From the NCBI RefSeq assembly GCF_015686695.1, contig NZ_JADPMR010000004.1:868001-932000 (forward strand): a stretch of 64,000 nucleotides of DNA. The letters run 5' to 3'. The translations under genes and the position numbers were made by a program. How positions within the stretch are numbered: the first letter of the stretch is position 1; each line of letters starts with the position of its first letter. Shown here in pieces: positions 35,036 to 43,991 of this stretch. This stretch comes from Vibrio nitrifigilis (GTDB lineage Bacteria > Pseudomonadota > Gammaproteobacteria > Enterobacterales > Vibrionaceae). A model generated the notes under the pieces. The model saw nothing but the letters and a program-made list of their open reading frames with translations, was not told where the DNA came from and did not search any database.

Positions 35036-36286
35036 TCAGTTTTGTTGAACTGCCACATTAGATTGGCGCGCATGACTGGTTGAATCTTTTGGTGCACCCG
35101 GCAGTTTAATGGTCACCGCCATCACAATCGAAACAACAATCAAAGCAAGCATCAGGTAGAACGTTGCCACAAACCCACCGAATAGCGAAGCCACAATAGA
35201 ACCGGCGAAGCTACCCACACCGAAACCGAGGTAAATCACACCGTAGTTTTTAGTGACATTGTTAAGGCCAAAGAAGTCGCTCACCAAAGATGGATAAACC
35301 GTGATAGTGCCACCGAAGCTAAACGCGATACACGCCACAGCAAAATAGAAACTTAGGCTGTTTAAGTGTAAGAACACTAACGAAGCAACACCAACGAAAC
35401 AGACCACTAGCGCCAAAGCAATCACGCGAGTGCGCGCAATACGGTCAGACATAATACCTAACACCAAGCGACCTAGTAGGTTCGCTACGGCGATAATAGC
35501 CACAGCAGAGGCTGCCGTTTCAGCACTAAGATGAACGTAGTTTTGACCCACATCTTTCGCTACACCGATAACATACAGACCAGACATACAAACTGTTAGG
35601 AACATTACAGCTAGCATCCAAAATTGTGACGTTTTGATGGCTTGTGGCAGTGTATAGTCAAATACCTTATTATCCGTTGTCGCTTGTTGGTTATCTGCAC
35701 TGGTTGCTTCTTGTTTTGGTGCATCGGTCATCATTAAACCACCGACAATCACCATCACCATCGCAATACCGCCCCAAAGGTTGAATGTTTGCGACAACCC
35801 AAAGTGACTCAATAGGTAAACGTTAATAAATTTAAAACCCAAACTACCAAGGCCATAGGCTCCAATAGCACATGCTGAAGCAAGGCCTTTATTTTTAGGG
35901 AACAACTTCACACAGTTGGTTAGCGTCATTAGGTACCCCGTACCATCAGCATACCCCACTAACAAACCAGCGAATAGGTATAGCATCCACAAGCTGCTGG
36001 CATGTGACGTTAAAACCAAGCTAACCCCTAATAGTAAACCTGCACCAATCGTCACATTGCGTACACCAAAACGCTCTTGTAACTTACCCGATAAAGAAGA
36101 GGCAACCGCCAAAGCCAAACTTAAAATACCAAATGAAAATGCGACTTGGCTGATTGGGTCGCCCAACTTGTCGGCGAGAGGTGAGTTAAATAGGCTCCAA
36201 GTATAAACAGAACCAAGTGCAAATTGGGTAAGAACTGTACCCGCTAAAGTAAGCATTTTTTTACTATTAGAAAGCTGTGTATTCAT
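35036..36286 (-). CDS. yhjX: MFS transporter, YhjX/OxlT type
   Basis: 416 residues from MNTQLSNSKKMLTLAG; GGAG lies eight bases upstream of this ATG, and a 46-codon upstream reading is not family-like. Twelve TM helices with the YhjX/oxalate-formate-antiporter signature (LGSVYTWSLFNSPLADKLG, GYADGTGYLMTLTNCVKLFP, ACIAFSFGGTITVYPSLVSDF). E. coli YhjX is induced by YpdA/YpdB in response to pyruvate and is thought to move pyruvate or a related acid. Here the ypdBA homologues sit directly upstream, a tight linkage. The symbol is given by homology. Confidence 0.85.
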   Translation of the reverse strand: MNTQLSNSKKMLTLAGTVLTQFALGSVYTWSLFNSPLADKLGDPISQVAFSFGILSLALAVASSLSGKLQERFGVRNVTIGAGLLLGVSLVLTSHASSLWMLYLFAGLLVGYADGTGYLMTLTNCVKLFPKNKGLASACAIGAYGLGSLGFKFINVYLLSHFGLSQTFNLWGGIAMVMVIVGGLMMTDAPKQEATSADNQQATTDNKVFDYTLPQAIKTSQFWMLAVMFLTVCMSGLYVIGVAKDVGQNYVHLSAETAASAVAIIAVANLLGRLVLGIMSDRIARTRVIALALVVCFVGVASLVFLHLNSLSFYFAVACIAFSFGGTITVYPSLVSDFFGLNNVTKNYGVIYLGFGVGSFAGSIVASLFGGFVATFYLMLALIVVSIVMAVTIKLPGAPKDSTSHARQSNVAVQQN

Positions 36287-36393
36287 AGCAAAAACTCCGT
36301 GACAAGAGAAGATGTTCAGTGGCATAAACCACCTTATTTGCTTACAGAATACGATTCGAAACGAGGGATACAATAGGTTGAGAGAACTATAAA

Positions 36394-36443
36394 ATGAAAT
36401 GCAATTCACGGGCATGAATTGCATTATATCGGCATGAATTACA
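36394..36443 (-). promoter_or_regulatory. Triple direct-repeat operator for the LytTR regulator
   Basis: On the minus strand three decamers follow each other with an exact 20-bp period: TGTAATTCAT (36443-36434), TGCAATTCAT (36423-36414) and TGCATTTCAT (36403-36394). They resemble the E. coli YpdB target GGCATTTCAT, which as I recall occurs as two direct repeats. The last copy matches it at nine of ten bases. The array lies 108-157 bp upstream of the YhjX-like start and overlaps the end of the regulator gene. Confidence 0.75.
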
Positions 36444-37167
36444 GTTTCATCTTTTCACGAAATGCTTTTATGTTACTGCGGCTCACTGGCACTTTCTCAC
36501 TCAACCCGACAAGCTTAAGCATATAGGTGCTGTTCATCCAAGGGATAATTTCTTCAATGCATTTTAAGTTCACACAGTATGAACGATGGCAACGAAAGAA
36601 CTGCTCTTCAGGTAACTTATCCATCAACTCACTAATGGTGTATGGCACCGAATATTCTCCGTCTTGTGTATAGACTTCGGTGATTTTTTCACTCGCTTCG
36701 GCGTAACACACTTCGTCAACTGGCGTTATGCGAATACGGCCATCATGCATTAAATTGATTGAACCCGAAGCTTTAGTTTCTGCTGGTGCCACCGATTCCG
36801 GTGTCACGGCACTGGCTTCTAGTTTACTAAGCAATCGTTGCACACGTTCTTCATTCAATGGCTTTAACAGATAATCAAAAGCCTCAAGTTCAAACGCATC
36901 AACAGCAAATTCTTTATACGCCGTCGTGAAAACAATGTGCGGTTTTTCTGAGAATTGATGAATATTTCGCGCTAACAACATTCCATCGATGGATGGAATG
37001 TTAATATCAAGAAATACCACATCAACTTTGTGTCGTTGCAGGTATTTAAACGCTTCTAACCCATCTTCAAAAGAGGCCACCACATTGATATCGCTATATG
37101 TTTTGACTAGGTACTCCAGTTCTTCACGAGCTAAGTATTCATCTTCGACAATCAGAGCTTTTAACAT
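36439..37167 (-). CDS. ypdB: LytTR-family response regulator (YpdB-like)
   Basis: 242 residues. Receiver domain with Asp54 (VDVVFLDINIPSIDG) and the LLKPL lysine; LytTR DNA-binding domain from about 140 (INLMHDGRIRITPVDEVCYA, FFRCHRSYCVNLKCIEEI, VSRSNIKAFREKMKL). It is paired with a YpdA-type kinase four bases upstream (37171). Its probable target, the YhjX-like gene, is downstream on the same strand. The stop codon lies within the first repeat of the proposed operator. Confidence 0.9.
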   Translation of the reverse strand: MLKALIVEDEYLAREELEYLVKTYSDINVVASFEDGLEAFKYLQRHKVDVVFLDINIPSIDGMLLARNIHQFSEKPHIVFTTAYKEFAVDAFELEAFDYLLKPLNEERVQRLLSKLEASAVTPESVAPAETKASGSINLMHDGRIRITPVDEVCYAEASEKITEVYTQDGEYSVPYTISELMDKLPEEQFFRCHRSYCVNLKCIEEIIPWMNSTYMLKLVGLSEKVPVSRSNIKAFREKMKL

Positions 37168-37170
37168 AGA

Positions 37171-38829
37171 TTAACCAATATTATTGACGTAAAAAGAAAT
37201 TTCAGTGCCAGGGTGCAAACGTTGGATCGTCAACCCTTCACCATATAATAGAGCCACTCGCTGATGTACATTGACTAACCCAATACGATGGCTATCCATT
37301 GTGCCTTGATAGACCTTGTTAATGATCTCTTGGCGCACACCAACGCCAGTATCTTTGATCATCACTTTCGCACTCTGGCCATCCTCTTGCTTTTTCACCG
37401 AGATAATAACCTGCGCTGGTGCGCCTAACGGCACTACTCCATGCTGAATAGCATTTTCCACCAGCGGTTGAATTAACAGCGGTGGAATAGAAAAGTTCAC
37501 TGCATCGATATCGAAAATTACTTCAAGCTTATTACCAAAACGGGCTTGTTCAATGGCGACATAGTCGCGCACTTGTTGTAGCTCTTCTTGAATATCAATG
37601 AGATCATCGCCTTTCTCCAAATTGAAGCGTAGAAAGTCCGCTAAATTCGCGATCAACTGACGGGCTTTATCTGGCTTAATTCGTACTAATGTTGAAATAG
37701 CATTGAGCGCATTAAACAGAAAATGAGGATTAATTTTATTCTGCAACGCAGAGAACTCCGCTTTACTGGCCATAGTTTTAAGTTGGTCAATTTTCGACAC
37801 TTCTATTTGCGTCGAGATCAATTGAGACAGACCTATTGCCATTTCGCGTAATGCTTGGCGGATGCGGTGCGGCTGACAATAAAAGATTTTCAATGTCCCA
37901 GTCACCTGACCATTTTCCCATAGAGGAATAATCAGTAATGAGTGAAACTCATGCACATTCAAATCATTACTGATAATCTGCTTACCTAAATTCACCGCTT
38001 GCTGAGTCATATAACTGATTTTATGATGCGCATCGAGAAAGTTTTCTTGCCCGATCCCAACGTAGGCTTTTACATCTTGAGTATCGGTAATCGCCACCGC
38101 ATCAGCTTCGGTTTCTTGACGGATAATCGCACAGACTTTCGTTAATGAATCACGGTCTGACTTACGAAAATGGGGCAAGGTTTTGTTGGCAATATTGAGT
38201 GCCAATTTAGCCTGAATAGCGGCAACCTTGTCTTTCTCTTCATCAAGGTCTTGCACCAAGATAATAATTAACCCAATACAGACCGCGCCAAAGATCATCG
38301 GTAAACCGATTTCTTGTACAATCGATTTCGCCAGTGCGACGTCATCATTGAGCAGCAATATCAGTGTCATGGTAATCACTTCACAAAACATCCCTGCGGC
38401 AATTCCCCAATTGGCGTATTGCTTTTTCGGACAACGAATATGAATCCACGTGGCCAGCACACCTGCTAATATACTGGTAATCAAACAGGCGACTGAGGTT
38501 GGGCCATGAATATCAATCAAGTAGCGGTGAATTCCTGACACCAAGCCAGCAGGAATTCCGACCCATGGACCAAATAAAATTCCCCCTGAGAGAATCGCGA
38601 TAATACGCACATTAACTAAAGACCCCGACACTTTAAGACCAGTGTAAGTGCTGCCAACCGCAAAAAAGATAAATAATAATGAGATGATTGACGTTTCAAA
38701 TGGCCGACGGTGCCGTTTAATCACAATGGCTTGAAACAGGTGGGTACGTGTTAACAAAAAAAGCGTCATCAGCATTAATGCCGCACGCTCAAATACTGCC
38801 AGCAACATCATAAATTGTTCTATATACAC
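37171..38829 (-). CDS. ypdA: LytS-type sensor kinase (YpdA-like)
   Basis: 552 residues from a GTG preceded by GGGG; the N-terminus MYIEQFMMLLAVFERAALML aligns with E. coli YpdA, supporting this start. The 5TM-LYT membrane domain (about 1-205) includes SLVNVRIIAILSGGILFGPW and GIHRYLIDIHG. A GAF domain (about 220-350) follows, then the LytS kinase core (ALQNKINPHFLFNALNAIST) and HATPase (PPLLIQPLVENAIQHG, DTGVGV). YpdA/YpdB responds to external pyruvate in E. coli. Cotranscribed with the regulator. Confidence 0.92.
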   Translation of the reverse strand: MYIEQFMMLLAVFERAALMLMTLFLLTRTHLFQAIVIKRHRRPFETSIISLLFIFFAVGSTYTGLKVSGSLVNVRIIAILSGGILFGPWVGIPAGLVSGIHRYLIDIHGPTSVACLITSILAGVLATWIHIRCPKKQYANWGIAAGMFCEVITMTLILLLNDDVALAKSIVQEIGLPMIFGAVCIGLIIILVQDLDEEKDKVAAIQAKLALNIANKTLPHFRKSDRDSLTKVCAIIRQETEADAVAITDTQDVKAYVGIGQENFLDAHHKISYMTQQAVNLGKQIISNDLNVHEFHSLLIIPLWENGQVTGTLKIFYCQPHRIRQALREMAIGLSQLISTQIEVSKIDQLKTMASKAEFSALQNKINPHFLFNALNAISTLVRIKPDKARQLIANLADFLRFNLEKGDDLIDIQEELQQVRDYVAIEQARFGNKLEVIFDIDAVNFSIPPLLIQPLVENAIQHGVVPLGAPAQVIISVKKQEDGQSAKVMIKDTGVGVRQEIINKVYQGTMDSHRIGLVNVHQRVALLYGEGLTIQRLHPGTEISFYVNNIG

Positions 38830-39118
38830 CGTAACCCCAGCCCATTTTTATTTGTTAGTGTGCCATGCTAAAGGAAAACTGTGATCCACTTCATGAGGTG
38901 TATCAAGAATTGTGTAAAATTATGAATAGAATCACGATTTGGCTTAGGGACTATTTTTTAAAGGTATAAATCAAACCGGTAATAATGAAGCCAAATTATG
39001 CCCCAGATTGCTCTGGTAACCACCTCTTTGCCCCTTTAATAATAGTTTCCCTACTTGCTTTATTTACCCTATTCCACAGGTTAAAATGCGCTATTGATTA
39101 AATGAAGATGAGTTCCCC

Positions 39119-39640
39119 ATGGCAAAACTAACCCTACAAGAGCAAATGCTAAAAGCAGGCCTTGTTAACGAAAAGAAACTAAAAAAAGTAAAGAAAGGGG
39201 CCAAGAAGTCTCGGGTACAAGCTCGTGAAGTAAAAGCAGCCGTTGAAGAACAAAAACGTCAACAGCTCGAACGTGATAAAGCGTTAAATGCCGAGCAAAA
39301 TCAGCAACGCCTTAACAAAGAAGTCCAGAGTCAAATTGCGCAACTTATTGAGATGAATAAACTCGATTTAAACAACGGTGAAGAAAAATATAACTTCACT
39401 GAAGGCACGATCATTAAGTCTATTTATGTCACTGAATTGGTGCGTAAACAGCTCGTGAAAGGTATTTTGGCTATCGCCAAACAAGGTGAAAGTTACGTTG
39501 TGATACCAAGTAGTGTGGCTGATAAAATCGCCCAGCGCGACGAAACTATTGTCATTGCGCAAAACACCAAAGAACCAGAAACAATTAATGAAGACGATCC
39601 ATATGCTGATTTCGTCGTTCCTGACGATCTCATGTGGTAA
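39119..39640 (+). CDS. DUF2058 family protein (YaiL-like)
   Basis: 173 residues. The N-terminus MAKLTLQEQMLKAGLVNEKK is followed by a very basic, coiled-coil region (KKLKKVKKGAKKSRVQAREV up to about 85) and a small folded C-terminal part (YNFTEGTIIKSIYV, GESYVVIPSSVADKI, DDPYADFVVPDDLMW). The family has been described as nucleoprotein or polynucleotide-associated, with no defined activity. It is a single gene followed by a GC-rich hairpin at 39655-39680 (GAGCAAGCC/GGCTTGCTC) that lacks a clear U-tract. Confidence 0.85.
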   Translation: MAKLTLQEQMLKAGLVNEKKLKKVKKGAKKSRVQAREVKAAVEEQKRQQLERDKALNAEQNQQRLNKEVQSQIAQLIEMNKLDLNNGEEKYNFTEGTIIKSIYVTELVRKQLVKGILAIAKQGESYVVIPSSVADKIAQRDETIVIAQNTKEPETINEDDPYADFVVPDDLMW

Positions 39641-39705
39641 TTCAGAAAGTAACTGAGCAAGCCCTCACAACGGCTTGCTCCGGTCCATACAACCTAAGTG
39701 AGCAA

Positions 39706-40311
39706 TTAGCTCTCTACTTCATCCAAAACGCAATTGACCCTTTCCAGTTGACCATCTTGCGCTATAAAGAATGCATCTTGCGGAATGGTTTGCTGCCAAA
39801 TGTCGTCATAAGCTTGCGCGGTTAACATGCCACGTAAGGTTAGCCCTGTTAAACCGTGACTGATCACGACTACATCACGCTCATCGTTGGATAAATCGTC
39901 CAACCAATCAGTTAACCTTTGAGTCACATCATTATAAGATTCACCATTAGGCGCATGAATAAACCAATCACGTTGTTCAAATAGCTCAGGGGTTTGCTCT
40001 ATCAGATCGGTAATGTGGTGCTCTTCCCAATCTCCTAACGAGTACTCTTTTATTCGAGGCTCGGAGATTAACGCATCATAAGAAACATTAATCTCATCAC
40101 ATATAAGCTGCGCAGTCTGAATTGCACGCCCAAGTGGGCTGACATAAATATCAAACTTCCCTGGTGTCAAAAATGATTTAAGGGTTGCCCCGACCGACCG
40201 CGCTTGTGAAACACCTAATTCAGTTAAAGGAGAATCACAGTGACCTTGTAACTTTCTTTGAGAGTTAAACAGTGTTTCGCCATGTCTTAAAATAAAAATT
40301 CTTCTACTCAC
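39706..40311 (-). CDS. Histidine phosphatase family protein
   Basis: 201 residues. Phosphohistidine motif FILRHGETLFNSQRKLQGHC at the N-terminus, with the second catalytic His in VVVISHGLTG. It belongs to the phosphoglycerate-mutase-like superfamily (GpmB/CobC group); the substrate may be a sugar phosphate or nucleotide-loop intermediate and cannot be fixed. It stands alone, convergent with the DUF2058 gene. Confidence 0.88.
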   Translation of the reverse strand: MSRRIFILRHGETLFNSQRKLQGHCDSPLTELGVSQARSVGATLKSFLTPGKFDIYVSPLGRAIQTAQLICDEINVSYDALISEPRIKEYSLGDWEEHHITDLIEQTPELFEQRDWFIHAPNGESYNDVTQRLTDWLDDLSNDERDVVVISHGLTGLTLRGMLTAQAYDDIWQQTIPQDAFFIAQDGQLERVNCVLDEVES

Positions 40312-40363
40312 TTTTTCTTTCCTTAACGAACTGATTCAAACCTATTTACGCGAATTATTGCCT

Positions 40364-40684
40364 CTACCATACCACCAGCTTAAAAATGACAAGAATAACA
40401 AATACCAACACCATACCCGACCAACCCAATACACGAGTTACCACTTCTGGAGATGTGCGATTGAGGTGGGGAAATAACACCGCGCCGAAGGAAAGCATTG
40501 GAACGCCTTGGTACAAAGCGCTCATATAGGTTGATCTTATATCAGGGAAAGGCGGAATAAATGTAAACACCACAAGATAAAATCCCATAAATATCATTGC
40601 GCTATATGCTTCTTTTGGCGGTGTATCACTGTTATTAAGATGAAAATAGAGACATACCAGAAAGGTAAAAACGAGCAAATTCAT
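40364..40684 (-). CDS. Small membrane protein, unknown function
   Basis: 106 residues, highly hydrophobic, with three or four TM segments (about 1-17, 28-48, 57-72, 84-105). A short polar loop follows TM1 (NNSDTPPKEAYS). GGGC lies a few bases upstream of the ATG. I do not recognise the family. It is 52 bp upstream of the histidine phosphatase gene on the same strand and may share its transcript. Confidence 0.55.
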   Translation of the reverse strand: MNLLVFTFLVCLYFHLNNSDTPPKEAYSAMIFMGFYLVVFTFIPPFPDIRSTYMSALYQGVPMLSFGAVLFPHLNRTSPEVVTRVLGWSGMVLVFVILVIFKLVVW

Positions 40685-40884
40685 AGACTATAGCCCTACT
40701 CTTCTGTCCTTGAAGCGAGTAACACCGACATCACTGTCGCATTGCAAATTAACACCACAGTAATACGCTAAGTAGCTCATAATGCATCAAATAATGACTT
40801 GATGTTTGATCGGGTCCCACAAAATAGCACTCATATATTCCTATACACTGCAATAATGCACGTTAATCACGGCCATTATTAATC

Positions 40885-40961
40885 TACCCAGATAACCTCA
40901 AGATACAGGATTCAGAGCGAATACATTCTCGCTGAAACAGCATCTTGAGGTCACTTGGGTA
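40885..40961. repeat. Compact copy of the dispersed palindromic repeat, 77 bp
   Basis: TACCCAGATAACCTCAAGAT at the left end and ATCTTGAGGTCACTTGGGTA at the right are inverted repeats. Read on the minus strand the element equals the two outer parts of the long copy at 33964-34225 (…GTATTCGCTC joined to TGAATCC…), lacking about 185 internal bases. It looks like an internal deletion derivative. It lies 14 bp past the stop of the following gene. Confidence 0.85.
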
Positions 40962-40975
40962 GAGCACAATTAAAT

Positions 40976-41770
40976 CTAGTTAATATAAATATGAGATAAA
41001 TAGGTGCGACCATTATCGGTGACAATCGCTGATAACTGCTCAGTTTCAGCGACAGGTAAGCTTTTAACAATCACTTTTCTTTCATTATTCAAAGCGTAGG
41101 TTGCTGTGTAGGTTTGGTGTAAAGCAATAGCCCGATCAGAGGTAAAAGTAACGATGTCTTTTCTGTTTAACTGTTCGATACTTGGGGTAAAGGTAGTGAA
41201 GTTTGAACTATCGGTAATCTGATACGTTTTACTGGTGTCCAACTTAAGAAAATAATATTTCCAGATAGAAGACATCGTTTCATATTTAATTGTTAACGAT
41301 TTATTTTTCAGCGTAAGCGCTTCTTTGTGCAAGGTCGCATTAACGATACCAATTAAATTCGCATCAAAAGTTTCAACACTATTATGACTAATGTATTTAA
41401 TGTATTCGTTTTTATCGAGCCATGTTTCGACAGGAACAACGAGCTCAGTTTGGTCTTTAATGGTCGTCTCAACTAAAGACACATCAAACTCATTAGGCAT
41501 TTTAGTCACACTTCTTAGCCCAGGATGATGGCTCAATAAGAAAAGCTGCATCGGCAAGTTTTTGAATTCGGCCACCACTTCGTTAAACCGCGCAGTATCG
41601 GCAATCAGATGCAACACTCCACCACCCGATTTTAATAATATTCCCATCTGCGTAAGCATGATTAAGGTTTCTCTGCTTGGAATGAGCGTGATAGGAGCAA
41701 GGTGATTTGGCGATGTATTGTAATACTCATGTTCTACATAAATAGACATGAAAGGTTGATAATTTACCAT
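40976..41770 (-). CDS. Unknown protein, possibly an eCIS-locus component
   Basis: 264 residues, no signal peptide or TM segment. The N-terminus MVNYQPFMSIYVEHEYYNTS, with LITLIPSRET-like and LLKSGGGVLHLIADT segments, reminds me of a poorly characterised protein that accompanies contractile injection system (eCIS) loci. That recollection is uncertain. It lies 343 bp from, and divergent to, a fragment resembling the CIS tape-measure family, so both may be debris of one locus. The reading frame itself is intact. Its product could be a sheath or structural accessory. Confidence 0.45.
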   Translation of the reverse strand: MVNYQPFMSIYVEHEYYNTSPNHLAPITLIPSRETLIMLTQMGILLKSGGGVLHLIADTARFNEVVAEFKNLPMQLFLLSHHPGLRSVTKMPNEFDVSLVETTIKDQTELVVPVETWLDKNEYIKYISHNSVETFDANLIGIVNATLHKEALTLKNKSLTIKYETMSSIWKYYFLKLDTSKTYQITDSSNFTTFTPSIEQLNRKDIVTFTSDRAIALHQTYTATYALNNERKVIVKSLPVAETEQLSAIVTDNGRTYLSHIYIN

Positions 41771-42113
41771 CTAAACATCTCTTTTTTTACATTAGTATGA
41801 GTAAGGTGAATTCTGCCTGCTTGTCCATATTGTTGAAAGAACAAACACTAACTAAAGATCGTAAGCAATTGTCTAACTTGGCCTTATAGATTTCTTTCTG
41901 TTTGATTATCACCATCCATCATGAACTTATCTCCAGTAACATACATGATTGTAGACAGTTCAATCGTATCAATTTGGTATCAATCAACCTCGATAATGTA
42001 GGCTGTAATTCATTTAAAATGATATTAAAAACCAATACATAAAAAATTATTTTTAAATTGCTCTTTATAAGTAAATATCTACTCACAAGATTAAATATAT
42101 AGAATATCCTTAT
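41771..42113. other. 343-bp AT-rich intergenic region
   Basis: I see no gene, repeat or clear promoter element here beyond AT-rich sequence. It separates the two possible eCIS remnants and may contain decayed coding sequence that I cannot recognise. Confidence 0.4.
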
Positions 42114-42320
42114 ATGAAATATATCGACATACCCAATAATAATGGTGGTTCATCTGACAACGGAATACCTTGGCAAGATCCGCAGGCGGAAGAAACCTCA
42201 AATGACGACCCAATCACTATTAGTAACTCAGGCTTAGTCATTATCTCCCACTATATCCCTATGCTCTTTGAGAGGCTGACACTCACCAAAGGGCAGCAAT
42301 TTATCAACAAGCAAAAACCC
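42114..42320 (+). pseudogene. Truncated fragment resembling CIS tape-measure protein
   Basis: The frame encodes DDPITISNSGLVIISHYIPM then LFERLTLTKGQQFINKQ. This pattern (N-x-GLV-x6-P-x-LFERL-x-L-x6-F) is the C-terminal hallmark of contractile injection system tape-measure (CIS_TMP-type) proteins, where RAVHLLQYL-type sequence should follow. Instead the frame runs into the permease terminator (AAAACCCGC/GCGGGTTTT) and unrelated residues. There is no ribosome site before the ATG. So it is probably a remnant of a several-hundred-residue gene. Family call by memory of the motif. Confidence 0.55.
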
Positions 42321-42336
42321 GCACGCAGCGGGTTTT
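42314..42336 (-). terminator. Terminator of the APC permease gene
   Basis: AAAACCCGC-ACGCA-GCGGGTTTT: a stem with T-tracts on either strand, 28 bases past the minus-strand stop at 42364. Confidence 0.8.
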
Positions 42337-42363
42337 GTGGTTTTAAAGCGGTGAGTATGAACG

Positions 42364-43761
42364 TTAATCCATGTCTGGAGTAAATAGCCCGCGTTTCATA
42401 TAGAACTTGACCCAAAAGACCGTGATTAGACTAATTATGGCAAGCATACCGCCGGTAATGGCAAACACCGTGTGAGTCATTTCTGCTGATGGTGCATTGT
42501 TTAACGCAACATACGCCATGGCGATAATGCCGACGATTTGTGGAATCGGATAAAACGGCGTGCGATAAGGACGCTCATAATCCGGTAAGCGGCGGCGCAA
42601 TACCATGACATCAATGTGGGCCACAATATACGCCAGTAACCAACTAGTGGTGGCAGCAATCACTAATACAATTAATGAATCCATATCCACAAGCAAAAAT
42701 GGGATTGCGGTACATACCGCGATGGTCACGATACCTACCCAAGGGGCGTTAAAACGGTTCACGGCTTTAAAGATAGGAAATGCTTGTTTCTCTTCTGCCA
42801 TGCCGTGCATCATTTTTGGAATCGACGCTAATAAGGTATTCACGGTGCTGCATGTGGCAGCGAGCCCCATTAATGTTGCAATGGCTAACCCAGCACGACC
42901 AAATACTGCATGAACATAATCTAGGTATGGGATAGATCCATTAACAAGCTGGTCCACATTTAGATATTCGCTGGCACCGTAAGAAAAAGCGAGGAAGATA
43001 AGAAAGATTAGGAGCAGTGACCAGTGCATAGCACGAGGAATATTTTTCAGTGGCGCTTTGACTTCGTTGATCATTGGGCAAATAAATTCCACTCCAACCA
43101 TTAACCACATGGCTAATGCGATCAAACCGATAAAGCTGCCATTCCATACCCCAGTAAAGCTCCAATCAACAGACGCGCCGCTTAGCTGTGGATGCGGTTC
43201 ACCAACGCCTGTCACCGCGCAAACACCGACTAGAATTAAGGCCGCGACCAAGATAAATGCTAACGAGTTTTGTATTTTCGCAAACACATCCGTACCAATT
43301 AGGTTAGTGATACAGAGCACAGCCAAAATGGTCAGGGGAACCACCTTCGCAGGAAAAACGCCCGGTAACAGTTTATCTAGCATGGCGTCGACCAAAATCA
43401 TCTCGACTGGTAGCGCTAACACCGCCACCACAACATAACCGGCAAACACAGAGACAATCGCAGGGAATTGACCGATCGCTCGTTTGGTGTAGGTGGCGAG
43501 CGTGCCTTCACCAGGAAACATTAATGATAATTCGGCAAAACTCATGGCATTAAACTGCGCCAAAACAAATGCACATATCATCGCAGCGATAAATCCCATG
43601 CCGCCTATGCCAATGCCCTGAATGGCCGAAATCATGGCACCCTGCACAATCACGAGGCCAATACAAATGCCCATCATGGTTGGCAAACCCATTTTACCCG
43701 ATGCTTTATCTGGTGCTTTTTCAAACATTGCCAGCTTTGCTGACGAGATTGCTTTACTCAT
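42364..43761 (-). CDS. APC-family amino acid permease
   Basis: 465 residues from the second ATG (AAGG nine bases upstream; the first ATG at 43770 abuts that site). Twelve or more TM helices, with the APC signature near TM1 (GICIGLVIVQGAMISAIQGI, FAELSLMFPGEGTLATYTKR) and the C-terminal segment RRRLPDYERPYRTPFYPIPQ. It would import amino acids or amines. It is 230 bp downstream of the ornithine-cyclodeaminase-family gene on the same strand, so uptake and metabolism of one compound is a reasonable guess. Confidence 0.9.
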   Translation of the reverse strand: MSKAISSAKLAMFEKAPDKASGKMGLPTMMGICIGLVIVQGAMISAIQGIGIGGMGFIAAMICAFVLAQFNAMSFAELSLMFPGEGTLATYTKRAIGQFPAIVSVFAGYVVVAVLALPVEMILVDAMLDKLLPGVFPAKVVPLTILAVLCITNLIGTDVFAKIQNSLAFILVAALILVGVCAVTGVGEPHPQLSGASVDWSFTGVWNGSFIGLIALAMWLMVGVEFICPMINEVKAPLKNIPRAMHWSLLLIFLIFLAFSYGASEYLNVDQLVNGSIPYLDYVHAVFGRAGLAIATLMGLAATCSTVNTLLASIPKMMHGMAEEKQAFPIFKAVNRFNAPWVGIVTIAVCTAIPFLLVDMDSLIVLVIAATTSWLLAYIVAHIDVMVLRRRLPDYERPYRTPFYPIPQIVGIIAMAYVALNNAPSAEMTHTVFAITGGMLAIISLITVFWVKFYMKRGLFTPDMD

Positions 43762-43991
43762 GTTACTCATCCTTTTGTAACAACCGACTCAAATCCAACG
43801 CATTTTGGCTTTTGTGCTGCTGACCACTTCCTATAGATCACACAGTACAAACCACGGCCAGCATGAACTTGTGCAGGCGAATGTTACTGAGCTACCCGCG
43901 TATTATGCGGTCATGTTCAGTAAGGGAGGAGCGTTGATAGCGAAATGGCACGCTACCAACGCTGGTTAATTAATAACAAATAGAAAAGGGA

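Noticed and set aside
36394..36443. Regular 20-bp repeats as a CRISPR fragment
   Set aside because: The units are 10 bp with 10-bp spacers, only three in number, lie in a promoter and have no cas genes nearby.
39655..39680. GAGCAAGCC/GGCTTGCTC stem as a terminator
   Set aside because: No U-tract follows on either strand; it is noted only in the DUF2058 entry.
42114..42383. 89-codon plus-strand frame as an intact small gene
   Set aside because: It has no ribosome site, runs through a terminator hairpin, and its recognisable part is a broken C-terminal motif of a much larger family, so I treat it as a remnant.
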